From contig DASXLL010000235.1 of assembly GCA_036496265.1 (NCBI GenBank), forward strand, positions 1 to 12,248: a stretch of DNA of 12,248 nucleotides, in the 5' to 3' direction. The position numbers and the translations under genes were made by a program. Positions 1 through 6,198 of the stretch are shown one piece after another (position 1 is the first letter of the stretch; every line of letters starts with the position of its first letter). The notes beneath the pieces are model-generated. The model was not told where the DNA came from. It did no database searches and saw nothing but the letters and a program-made list of their open reading frames with translations. The stretch is from CAYLLN01 sp036496265 (lineage in GTDB: Bacteria; Planctomycetota; Planctomycetia; Pirellulales; Pirellulaceae).

Positions 1-147
1 TGCGGGAATGCCGGCGGTTGGTGGCGACGGCGTCGCTTTCTGCCTGCCCTCTGTAGAAACGTCAAGACAGAGATCCGACAGTGGCGCGTCGGAAAACGCC
101 ACCAGCTCCGCCAGCTCAAAGTAGTATGCGTGCTCGTCCCAACTCAT
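1..147 (-). CDS. Partial unknown protein, N-terminal 49 residues, last visible gene of the operon
   Basis: An open frame starts at the ATG at 147 and stays open to the window edge, giving 49 residues beginning MSWDEHAYYFEL. Its start overlaps the stop of the pseudokinase gene as ATGA (stop TGA 146-144, start ATG 147-145). The same arrangement occurs at other junctions of this operon, so the start is well supported despite the short length. The visible part opens with an acidic and aromatic stretch and then becomes Ser/Pro/Thr-rich (about residues 37-48), which suggests a short N-terminal segment followed by a flexible linker. No domain is recognisable and no membrane segment is seen. The likely role is as a further component of the same complex, inferred only from translational coupling. 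Confidence 0.6.
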   Translation of the reverse strand, partial: MSWDEHAYYFELAELVAFSDAPLSDLCLDVSTEGRQKATPSPPTAGIPA

Positions 148-1226
148 ATCCACGCTTTCAGAATGGTCAGGACGGCGTTCATATTGGTTGGCCGTTTGGA
201 ACGCGGGCCGGCGGCACATTGCAAGACGACGCGGCGAACCTCATCGGGTATCCGCTGATCAGCCAGCTTCTCGTGTCCCCGCTCCGGTATTCGACCGGTT
301 GCGGCATGCAGGAAGATTCGCCCCCAACTATAAAGATCGGCGCGGATGTCAATTGGCGCATCGCCTTCCACTTCAACTGCCCGATACGGATCGTCCGGCC
401 ACTGCTCGGGGGAAACGGTGGGGAGTCGTTCGTTGAGTTTGGCAAGCTCCAGGTCGGTCAAAATGGGCCGGTCGTCTTGCTCGCGCAGCAACACCGAATC
501 GGGCGACAGCTCTCGACGGATGACGCCCGCCGCATGGAGCGCTCGGAGACCTTCGGCGATGCCTCGCATGATCGTTTGCAATTCATAGTCGCCAAGCGGA
601 CCTTTTGCGAGGCGATCGGCTAGTATCTCCCCGTCATCCCACCGGTCGAGCACCCACCACAATCCGCCAACCCAGGCAGCCGTCAGATTCTCGGCGATGT
701 TGGGGTGCGAACCCACTTGTTCGCTGACCTCCACGTGCCGCCCTAGGTGACTTTCCAACCGCTCTCGATCCGCGGTAGCCAAATGCCGCAGCTCGTAGCA
801 TTTGGCCCTTGCCCAGCGATCTTTGAGATACCGATGCTTCAGCCGAAGTCGCTGGTACTGCAGCCCGTTTGAGGTTTTCTCCCATCCAGACAAGTAATCG
901 ACGATCTCCCATTCCAGGACGTGCGTGGGTGAGGGAACCTCTGTAGTGGCACCCAGCTCTGCCAACTCGTCCGGATGCAGCAGCTCCAGCGGACTCTTAA
1001 TCCCAAACGCCTGCTCGCCGGCCTGCTGAAGTGTTTTGAGGAACACTGGATCGCCGCGGAGAATCTTGCCTACGGTAGTGCGGTCCAAATCTGCCGCTTT
1101 GGCAAAATCCTGCACCGTCAAGCCAGCCGCAACCCGCAGCCGCTTGAGCTTCAGAGGGTCAGCCCGAAATTCACGTTGTTCCAAATCCATCGACATACTC
1201 CGACAGGCGTTTGCAAAGCCATTCAC
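144..1226 (-). CDS. HTH domain fused to a degenerate Ser/Thr protein kinase-like domain (pseudokinase)
   Basis: The 360-residue frame has two parts. Residues about 26-66 form an XRE/Cro-type helix-turn-helix (GLTVQDFAKAADLDRTTVGK). Residues about 105-360 follow the kinase fold. K142 in ARAKCYEL is a possible ATP-binding lysine. The catalytic loop reads RRELSPDSVLL (238-248), where active kinases have HRDLKPxN. DFG is replaced by DLE (258-260), APE by AVE (283-285), and the F-helix Asp in DLYSWG and the late Arg in SKRPT remain. Loss of the HRD aspartate, its lysine and asparagine, and the DFG glycine argues for a pseudokinase or a very atypical enzyme. The GTG at 1226 overlaps the upstream stop as GTGA. 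However, an in-frame ATG at 1190 (MDLEQREF) has GGAG seven bases upstream and may be the true start. A role as a sensor or scaffold with DNA or partner binding is inferred. Confidence 0.8.
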   Translation of the reverse strand: MNGFANACRSMSMDLEQREFRADPLKLKRLRVAAGLTVQDFAKAADLDRTTVGKILRGDPVFLKTLQQAGEQAFGIKSPLELLHPDELAELGATTEVPSPTHVLEWEIVDYLSGWEKTSNGLQYQRLRLKHRYLKDRWARAKCYELRHLATADRERLESHLGRHVEVSEQVGSHPNIAENLTAAWVGGLWWVLDRWDDGEILADRLAKGPLGDYELQTIMRGIAEGLRALHAAGVIRRELSPDSVLLREQDDRPILTDLELAKLNERLPTVSPEQWPDDPYRAVEVEGDAPIDIRADLYSWGRIFLHAATGRIPERGHEKLADQRIPDEVRRVVLQCAAGPRSKRPTNMNAVLTILKAWI

Positions 1227-2221
1227 GCGGGTAAATCTGGTTCGTACGTCGGCCGACCGTTCGTGTCGAGTCCGATGCGCACGCTGCGGATTCCCCTTTC
1301 ACGCGCTTTCAAGAGCAAATCTCCCAGCAGCGAATCAACAATGCGAAGTAACTCCCGCGTATCGCCCGCAGCCTCGCTCTGTTCAACGACATCCGCCACA
1401 AGCTCTGGATCAATGAACCCGATTTCAACGCCGTACTCTTTGGCCGCCGCAATGATTTTGAGCGCGGCCACTTGGTTCCGGGCGTCGTCCGTCAGAGGGC
1501 GAAACACATAAATCTGGTCAAACCGGCTGATGATTTCGGGGCGGAAAGTCTGGGCCTCTCGCAGTGCGGAGCGAACGGCGTTTCCCAGCTCTTGGGGATC
1601 GCTGATTTCTTGCGCGAGCGCCCCAATCGCTTCATGCTGGACATTGCTGGTGAGCACAATTACGGATTGGGTGAAGTCCACGACCTTATTCGACACCTGC
1701 TCGGTCAATCGCCCCTCGCCCATGATTGACAAGAACAGATCAAAAACACCGGCATACGCCTTCTCGATCTCATCAAACAGCACCAGCCGTTTGGGATTGG
1801 TCAGCATGGGGCGCGTAAGCTGTCCTCCCTGATCCGCTGCTTGATAGGCCGGAGGCGTACCGATCAAGCGGACCTTGCCTTCGGGACCTGACAGTTCACC
1901 GCAATCGAACCGCGACATGTGCTTCTCATCATCGAACAGATACTCGGCTAACGCCTTAGCTAGCTCCGTCTTTCCTGTCGCCGGCGGTCCAACAAACAGG
2001 AAACTGGCAATCGGTTTGCCGCGCCGCTCCTTGCCCCATTGCAGCCGGACGAACCTTGCCAAGTGGTCGATAATCGGGTCTTGCCCGCGTACACGGCGCT
2101 TCAGCGCAGCTTGCATCTCCTCTTCATTGATGATGCGGGCTTGGCTCTTACGGCGCCGCGCCAAGATTTCCTTCAGGCGCTCTTGATCGGTGATTCGCAA
2201 GGGATCGAATTGATCATTCAT
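1223..2221 (-). CDS. ClpB-D2-like AAA+ ATPase with intact motifs
   Basis: This is a 332-residue protein with a single AAA+ domain of the Clp/Hsp100 class. Visible motifs, in order, are a GQD box (46-48), Walker A GPPATGKT (78-85), pore-loop-like GTPPAYQA with Tyr126 (121-128), Walker B LVLFDEIE (147-153), sensor 1 TSN (191-193), an arginine-finger segment FRPEIISRFD (R233) and a sensor-2 arginine in GDTREL (R289). All catalytic positions are present, so ATP hydrolysis is expected. In this family the pore-loop tyrosine pulls on substrate protein, so an unfoldase or remodelling role is likely. It lacks the Clp N-domain, a first AAA ring and any ClpP-binding loop I can recognise. Its start overlaps the stop of the upstream pseudo-AAA gene as ATGA, which suggests the two products are made together, possibly as a mixed ring. 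Confidence 0.9.
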   Translation of the reverse strand: MNDQFDPLRITDQERLKEILARRRKSQARIINEEEMQAALKRRVRGQDPIIDHLARFVRLQWGKERRGKPIASFLFVGPPATGKTELAKALAEYLFDDEKHMSRFDCGELSGPEGKVRLIGTPPAYQAADQGGQLTRPMLTNPKRLVLFDEIEKAYAGVFDLFLSIMGEGRLTEQVSNKVVDFTQSVIVLTSNVQHEAIGALAQEISDPQELGNAVRSALREAQTFRPEIISRFDQIYVFRPLTDDARNQVAALKIIAAAKEYGVEIGFIDPELVADVVEQSEAAGDTRELLRIVDSLLGDLLLKARERGIRSVRIGLDTNGRPTYEPDLPA

Positions 2222-3399
2222 GGGTTGTTCTCATGCCGGGCGCTGGGCAGGTGGACATGCAGCGACAGCGATTTCTTGTTTTGTTGGCTGGCCGCCAGGA
2301 TTGGCTTGGAAAGCAGCTTCGCGATGGCCGAGGGCAGCCGGCCAAAGCCTGATTTGTCGTCAATCTGCAAAACTTCCGAAGCCAGAATCAGCGGGTCAAC
2401 CTGGATCAGTTCTAGTCCGTGGACCTGGCACTCTTTGACCATCAATTGAGCGGTCACTTGAGCCTTCACGTGATCGGACGGCTTCTGGCAGTAAACGATG
2501 TCGCCCACGGCATGGAGGAGGGCCTGATCGAGGGGCGTTTCCGTGCCTACGGCTTCCATCGCCTGCTCATGCCAGGCACGATCGTTGAGCGATTTGGTAG
2601 CCAGCGAACTCAGACGTTCGACCGCCTTCGTCGTCGTCATGACAATAATGACGTTTTGGAACGACACTCCGCGCCCCGAAGACGGATCGCGACAAAAACC
2701 CTGTGCGAGCAGGCCCTGTAGTTCCTGAAGAACCGACGCGGGAGCTGCATCAATCCGTTCCAGTAGGATCAATTGACACGGCTGTTGCCTCACAGCATCC
2801 AGCAGCTCGCCTGGACTTCCACGGCTCCCCAGCAGCGAAGACTGACTCAACTTATCGCACTCAAATGCCAGCACCGATGCACTACGAAACAGCAACTTGG
2901 CGATCACACGGGCCAAAAATCGTCTTCCAATTCCCTCATCGCCGACCAAGAGGAACGAACCAAGCGGCGGCTGCTCTTTGCGATCTCCACGCCGCTTTCG
3001 CAGGGCGGCCGCGTCGCGGACCGCCGATAAAAACCGGTCAATGACTTCGTCGTGTCCGAAGATGACTTGCTTGGCACGCCAGCTTGCGGCGCGGAAATCT
3101 GCGTCCGAGTACAATAGGAACTCGGCGCTTGCACTTGCCGCGTGTGGCGATGGCGGCTGCTCGCCCGCGAGGTGACAGACCCACTTCAGGTAACGGGCGA
3201 GATACGGCTGAGTGAAAAAGGGCGCGATGCGATCGCGGTCATAACGGAGCATCCACGCCACAACCACGTTTACCGCGACGACCAGGACCAGCAAGACCAC
3301 CAAGATCACGTGCAGTCGATAAAGTAGTCCAAATGCGAACCAAGCCACGCCGGCGATTGACAGTGCTTGAACGATCTGTAGCAGTCGAGGACTCGTCAT
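2218..3399 (-). CDS. Membrane protein with degenerate ClpB-like AAA+ domain
   Basis: I chose the ATG at 3399 (MTSPRLLQIV, 393 residues). The frame extends to 3492, but the added 31 residues are Ser/Cys-rich and overlap the upstream miniprotein gene. Two membrane helices lie at about 6-27 and 29-50, leaving the rest cytoplasmic. Residues about 112-365 align by eye with the ClpB second AAA+ domain (FGHDEVID box, GSFLLVG strand), but the catalytic parts are lost. Walker A reads GDEGIGRR (153-160), with Arg replacing the nucleotide-binding Lys. Walker B reads LILLERID, lacking Asp-Glu. Sensor 1 reads MTTT. The arginine-finger site reads LLHAVGD, without Arg. The pore loop (LLGSRGSPGEL) has no aromatic residue. 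It is probably a non-hydrolysing partner that anchors the active AAA+ protein, encoded immediately downstream, to the membrane. The start lies seven bases after the preceding stop. Confidence 0.8.
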   Translation of the reverse strand: MTSPRLLQIVQALSIAGVAWFAFGLLYRLHVILVVLLVLVVAVNVVVAWMLRYDRDRIAPFFTQPYLARYLKWVCHLAGEQPPSPHAASASAEFLLYSDADFRAASWRAKQVIFGHDEVIDRFLSAVRDAAALRKRRGDRKEQPPLGSFLLVGDEGIGRRFLARVIAKLLFRSASVLAFECDKLSQSSLLGSRGSPGELLDAVRQQPCQLILLERIDAAPASVLQELQGLLAQGFCRDPSSGRGVSFQNVIIVMTTTKAVERLSSLATKSLNDRAWHEQAMEAVGTETPLDQALLHAVGDIVYCQKPSDHVKAQVTAQLMVKECQVHGLELIQVDPLILASEVLQIDDKSGFGRLPSAIAKLLSKPILAASQQNKKSLSLHVHLPSARHENNP

Positions 3400-3406
3400 G
3401 GGCGGG

Positions 3407-3520
3407 CTACCACACAAACCAGAGGAACACGACGCCCGTGATGAGCAGGACAACATTGACCTGGAAAAACCAGGAATCATCCCACAGTGCAACCAGTCGA
3501 GTGATCAGCGCAGAGATCAT
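3407..3520 (-). CDS. 37-residue single-pass membrane miniprotein
   Basis: A short reading frame begins at the ATG at 3520 and ends with TAG at 3407. The product starts MISALITRLVALWDD and continues with a hydrophobic stretch of about 20 residues (roughly 18-37), ending LWFVW. This is a typical single transmembrane helix after a short amphipathic N-terminus containing two Asp. Its start overlaps the stop of the upstream membrane protein gene as ATGA, and its stop is seven bases before the start of the pseudo-AAA gene. It therefore exactly fills what would otherwise be a 117-bp gap in a gap-free operon, which is the main evidence that it is translated. I do not recognise a family. A small subunit of a membrane complex with its neighbours is inferred. 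Confidence 0.65.
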   Translation of the reverse strand: MISALITRLVALWDDSWFFQVNVVLLITGVVFLWFVW

Positions 3521-4473
3521 CGGATGACGACTCCTACCTGAAACTCCTCGCCTTCTGCGAGGGGCTGACAGAAATAGTCGCCTTGGCTCGATTGAAACGA
3601 TACCGTGATACCGCCGCCGCCATCATGCACCCCCTTCAGCGAGATGACGGTCGCTCCTGGAGTCAGCGGCATCGTGATGACGGTTCCATCATGGGTCAAA
3701 GGCACTCTGGCATAGTGCTCGCCATTGATGGATAGATCCACCACATCGCCATCTTCGGCGCAGCAGTCAAATAGTCGCAATTGAAAGAACTGCGCGCTCC
3801 CATCCCGGATTGCAGTAACGATTCGAGTGTTCGGCCGCAGTTCGGGCGTTGCCTGCCGCCCGCTTTTGGGAGAAGCCGTCATTGAGTTGGCCCCTACAGC
3901 GGATTGCACAGTGGCGTTCGCGCTCGCCAAATCATTCCTGGCGAGCAGCGATTGCACCGCCAGCGTCAGATTCGGGTTGGAATCCCCGAGCGACAGCTCC
4001 ACATTCTTTAGCAACTGCGTCGAAACAGTCGAAGCGCGATGGCTCACCACGGTCGCTCCTTGAGCCACCGAGGCATTCTTCGCGGCGACCGCGAGTCTCC
4101 AGTTTGGGTTGGCTGACTCCGATGAATAGCCTCGCTGCCAAAACCAACCTCCTACTGCCAACGCAGACACCAGTCCAGCCGCCAATAGCAACTGCGCGAG
4201 TCTGCCCGTGACGGCTCGCTTGCTAGAAACCAGGATCTCATCGCCATCTTGGCGCTCGACGCTAGGCTCAACTGAAGCAGCAGAAGCGGACAGGGACGGT
4301 AACTCAATGTCGTCCCCGGAAATGTGCCGTGCCCCGAGTTCTCGTCGAGGTCCGGCCGGCAGCGGCGACATTTCGGGATGCGTCATCGAAGCCAGGTTTT
4401 GAAAAGGGATTCTTTCGTCGGTGACCATACGGGGGTGCCCGGAGACATCCGACGCATCGCCTAACAACCGCAC
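3517..4473 (-). CDS. Single-pass membrane protein with extracytoplasmic beta-rich C-terminal domain
   Basis: This is the first recognisable gene of the minus-strand operon, with 318 residues counted from the GTG at 4473. An ATG at 4428 (MVTDERIPF) is an equally possible start, and neither has a strong ribosome binding site. The frame stays open back to 4572. Residues 1-91 are polar and probably disordered. One membrane helix lies at about 92-112 (AQLLLAAGLVSALAVGGWFW) and is preceded by basic residues. A Ser/Ala/Asn-rich linker (115-212) follows. The C-terminal domain (about 215-318) alternates strands and turns, with LRLFDCCAEDGDVVDLSING, an LTHDGT turn and a late single Cys (FCQPL), suggesting a beta-sandwich outside the membrane. 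No catalytic motif is visible. It may sense or bind something in the periplasm and pass the signal to the AAA+ partners. This role is inferred from topology and operon position. Confidence 0.75.
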   Translation of the reverse strand: MRLLGDASDVSGHPRMVTDERIPFQNLASMTHPEMSPLPAGPRRELGARHISGDDIELPSLSASAASVEPSVERQDGDEILVSSKRAVTGRLAQLLLAAGLVSALAVGGWFWQRGYSSESANPNWRLAVAAKNASVAQGATVVSHRASTVSTQLLKNVELSLGDSNPNLTLAVQSLLARNDLASANATVQSAVGANSMTASPKSGRQATPELRPNTRIVTAIRDGSAQFFQLRLFDCCAEDGDVVDLSINGEHYARVPLTHDGTVITMPLTPGATVISLKGVHDGGGGITVSFQSSQGDYFCQPLAEGEEFQVGVVIR

Positions 4474-4605
4474 CTGCCAAACGCCTTCGACGCAGGCGGC
4501 ACCGGCGCGGCGCAGTGCGAGTCGCGCCAGAATCGCGCCAGGCTCGCATAGTCTTGTCCAGCGTACCCACGATTATGTGGTAAAGCCACTTTGCGAATTG
4601 GCTGG

Positions 4606-4660
4606 GACGATTCCGACGCCAGCCGGAATCGTCGGGTAGCTGTTTTGCCGTACCGACGAC
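4606..4660. promoter_or_regulatory. Overlapping inverted repeats in the divergent intergenic region
   Basis: The divergent gap (4474-4678) holds a perfect 10-bp inverted repeat, GACGATTCCG (4606-4615) and CGGAATCGTC (4624-4633), with an 8-base loop. A second pair, TCGTCGG (4629-4635) and CCGACGA (4653-4659), shares bases with the first right arm, so the two hairpins cannot form together. The pair ends about 20 bases before the first plus-strand gene. It could be an operator for the HTH proteins encoded nearby, or a leader with alternative folds. There is no T-run directly after either stem, so a standard terminator is unlikely. No clear -10/-35 pair was found in this gap. Confidence 0.4.
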
Positions 4661-4678
4661 TGATTAACGGGGGCGCCC

Positions 4679-4957
4679 ATGACCCAGCGCATGAAACCGG
4701 CCCATGAGTTCCGCTTCGGGCGCATCAAGACCACGATTTGGGCCAATCAAGCCGCCGGCGGCGACGTGTGGTTCAGCGTCGAAATCGTGCGGCTGTACTG
4801 CGAAGGCGAAAAATGGCACGAATCGACCAGTTTTGGCCGTGACGACCTGCCCCTAGTGGCCAAGGCTTCGGAGCTGGCGTTCGCTTGGATCTGGTCGCAA
4901 TCTGGCTCGTATGGCTCACAACGCTCGGATTCGACGCCCCCGCCCAAGAGCAGATAG
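4679..4957 (+). CDS. Small conserved planctomycete-type protein, copy 1 (W-x-EST-x-FGRDD family)
   Basis: This 92-residue protein starts at the ATG at 4679, with a G-run (GGGGG) about six bases upstream; an in-frame ATG at 4691 is possible. The core at residues about 10-72 contains GRIKTTIWANQ, a VEIVRLYCEGEKWHEST strand pair and FGRDDLPLV, then a helix ending in AWIWSQ. The last 20 residues are polar and probably disordered. I recognise the pattern from small planctomycete proteins often found beside integrases and recombination genes, but know of no assigned function. The FGRDD motif might contact nucleic acid or protein. The next gene is a clear paralogue, so a local duplication is likely. 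It heads the plus-strand cluster ending in the excisionase-like gene. Confidence 0.75.
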   Translation: MTQRMKPAHEFRFGRIKTTIWANQAAGGDVWFSVEIVRLYCEGEKWHESTSFGRDDLPLVAKASELAFAWIWSQSGSYGSQRSDSTPPPKSR

Positions 4958-5007
4958 ACCTGGCAACCGCTCACCAGCGCCGCTTGAACCTACGACAAGA
5001 CCCGCCA

Positions 5008-5241
5008 ATGCGATCCAAACCTGCCTTCGAACTACGTCGCGGCCTAATCAAGGTTCGTGTTGTGCGTAAACGCACCAAGTCGGGACTCCGGCATACCGTC
5101 ACCGTCACCCGGTTGTTCAAGGACGGCGACATATGGAAGGAATCGACACGTTTCGGACGTGACGACATTCCGCTGGTCAGGCTCGTTCTCGACCAGGCCT
5201 TTGTGTGGATCTATCAGAACTCAGCCGAGCCGACGCCGTGA
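5008..5241 (+). CDS. Small conserved planctomycete-type protein, copy 2 (paralogue of the preceding gene)
   Basis: The ATG at 5008 (MRSKPAFELRRG) gives 77 residues and begins at the same point of the fold as copy 1. The frame is open further upstream to 4885, but that part overlaps copy 1 and matches nothing in it. Shared positions with copy 1 include the IK pair near residue 14, the TRLF/VRLY strand, W-x-EST-x-FGRDD-x-PLV and the final FxWI helix. Identity outside these is low, so the duplication is old or the two copies came separately. Copy 2 is richer in Arg and Lys (KVRVVRKRTKSGLR), which makes nucleic-acid binding plausible. Its stop overlaps the GTG start of the methyltransferase gene, suggesting coupled translation. 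No function is known to me. Confidence 0.75.
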   Translation: MRSKPAFELRRGLIKVRVVRKRTKSGLRHTVTVTRLFKDGDIWKESTRFGRDDIPLVRLVLDQAFVWIYQNSAEPTP

Positions 5242-5864
5242 ATTCCGCCCCGTCCCAGACCGCTTGCAATCCAGCCGACGACCACCATTGCCGGACCGCA
5301 GGCGAATTCGCGCAGCCGACCATTGTGCGGAGTCTTGATGCGCTCGTTGAAGGCGGCGCGAAATTCTCCGCGATCTACGCCGACCCGCCCTGGCCTTACA
5401 CCAACACCGCGGCTCGCGGCGCTGCCGAGAATCATTACCGCACGTTGTCGCTGGAGCGCATTCGTAACGAACCGGTCAAACAGCTTGTCGCGGACCAGGC
5501 CCATCTGCATTTGTGGACAACCAATGCGTTCCTGCGCGAGGCTTTCGATGTCATCCGGGCCTGGGGCTTTCGCTACAAGTCGTGCTTAGTTTGGATCAAG
5601 CCGCAAATTGGCATGGGCAACTATTGGCGCGTTTCGCACGAGTTTCTCTTGCTCGGCGTCCGCGGCAACCTTCCGTTCCGCAGCCGCACTTGCCGCAGTT
5701 GGCTCATGACCCACCGCACGATTCATAGCCGTAAGCCGTTTGCCTTCCGCGAGCTAGTCGAGCGCGTCAGCCCCGGCCCATATCTGGAGCTGTACGGACG
5801 CGAAGAGCAGCCGAACACAGGCTGGACCGTTTACGGAAATGCAGTTGAACGACGGTTGTTTTGA
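5238..5864 (+). CDS. MT-A70-type adenine-N6 methyltransferase
   Basis: The protein is predicted to transfer a methyl group from S-adenosylmethionine to the N6 amino group of adenine, probably in DNA. The GTG at 5238 overlaps the preceding stop as GTGA and gives 208 residues; an upstream in-frame GTG at 5205 would add 11. Catalytic motif DPPW is at 49-52 (AIYADPPWPY), followed by an AENHYRTLS segment. The MT-A70 core CLVWIKPQIGMGNYWRVSHE lies at 116-135, then LLLGVRG, SRKP (164-167) and the YLELYGRE SAM-site strand (182-189). The protein is short and single-domain, as usual for phage and island MT-A70 enzymes. No restriction endonuclease is adjacent, so it looks like an orphan methyltransferase for self-protection or regulation. 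Its target site cannot be read from sequence. Confidence 0.9.
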   Translation: MNSAPSQTACNPADDHHCRTAGEFAQPTIVRSLDALVEGGAKFSAIYADPPWPYTNTAARGAAENHYRTLSLERIRNEPVKQLVADQAHLHLWTTNAFLREAFDVIRAWGFRYKSCLVWIKPQIGMGNYWRVSHEFLLLGVRGNLPFRSRTCRSWLMTHRTIHSRKPFAFRELVERVSPGPYLELYGREEQPNTGWTVYGNAVERRLF

Positions 5865-5904
5865 ATTCGCCAATCCTTTGGGCCCTCAGCGGCGAGGAAC
5901 TGCA

Positions 5905-6198
5905 ATGCTCAAGGTTGGTGAAGTTGCCAAGCGTCTCAACTGCTCCCTGAGCACAGTGTACGCCCTGATTGAAACCGGCAGACTCGGGCATTACCGCTGT
6001 CCCGGCTTGCGCGTGAGCGAGGATCAATTGGCGACGTACTTGGAAGATGCCTGCCGCCAGCGCGGTTCGGTTCAAAAGCAAGTTGCTGCCTCTCGATCCT
6101 TCAAGCACTTGAACGCCGACCGTTTGCACGCTGCATGGCAGACGCAAGGTGTGCGTGCTCGCCGGCCAAATGGAGGTAGTGCTCGCTCATCCGCGTAG
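5905..6198 (+). CDS. Excisionase-like helix-turn-helix protein
   Basis: I chose the ATG at 5905 (MLKVGEVAKRLNCS), which has GAGGA seven bases upstream; the frame is open further upstream to 5839, overlapping the methyltransferase end. The product has 97 residues. Residues about 1-50 form a MerR/excisionase-type winged HTH (VGEVAKRLNCSLSTVYALIE, then GRLGHYRCPGLRVSEDQL). This fold binds DNA at attachment sites (Xis) or operators. The C-terminal 40 residues are basic and low in complexity. The gene converges with the integrase gene, and their last 98 bp overlap (6101-6198), so part of the tail may exist only because of that overlap. Pairing with an integrase strongly suggests a recombination directionality factor, but a transcription regulator is also possible. 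Confidence 0.8.
   Translation: MLKVGEVAKRLNCSLSTVYALIETGRLGHYRCPGLRVSEDQLATYLEDACRQRGSVQKQVAASRSFKHLNADRLHAAWQTQGVRARRPNGGSARSSA

Noticed and set aside
81..623. Plus-strand frame antisense to the pseudokinase gene
   Set aside because: No recognisable domain, and it crosses two well-supported minus-strand genes.
4304..4570. Alternative minus-strand frame overlapping the start of the membrane protein gene (begins VGTLDKTMRAW)
   Set aside because: It turns into an Arg-rich low-quality protein. A frameshifted N-terminal extension of the membrane protein was considered, but nothing joins the two frames convincingly.
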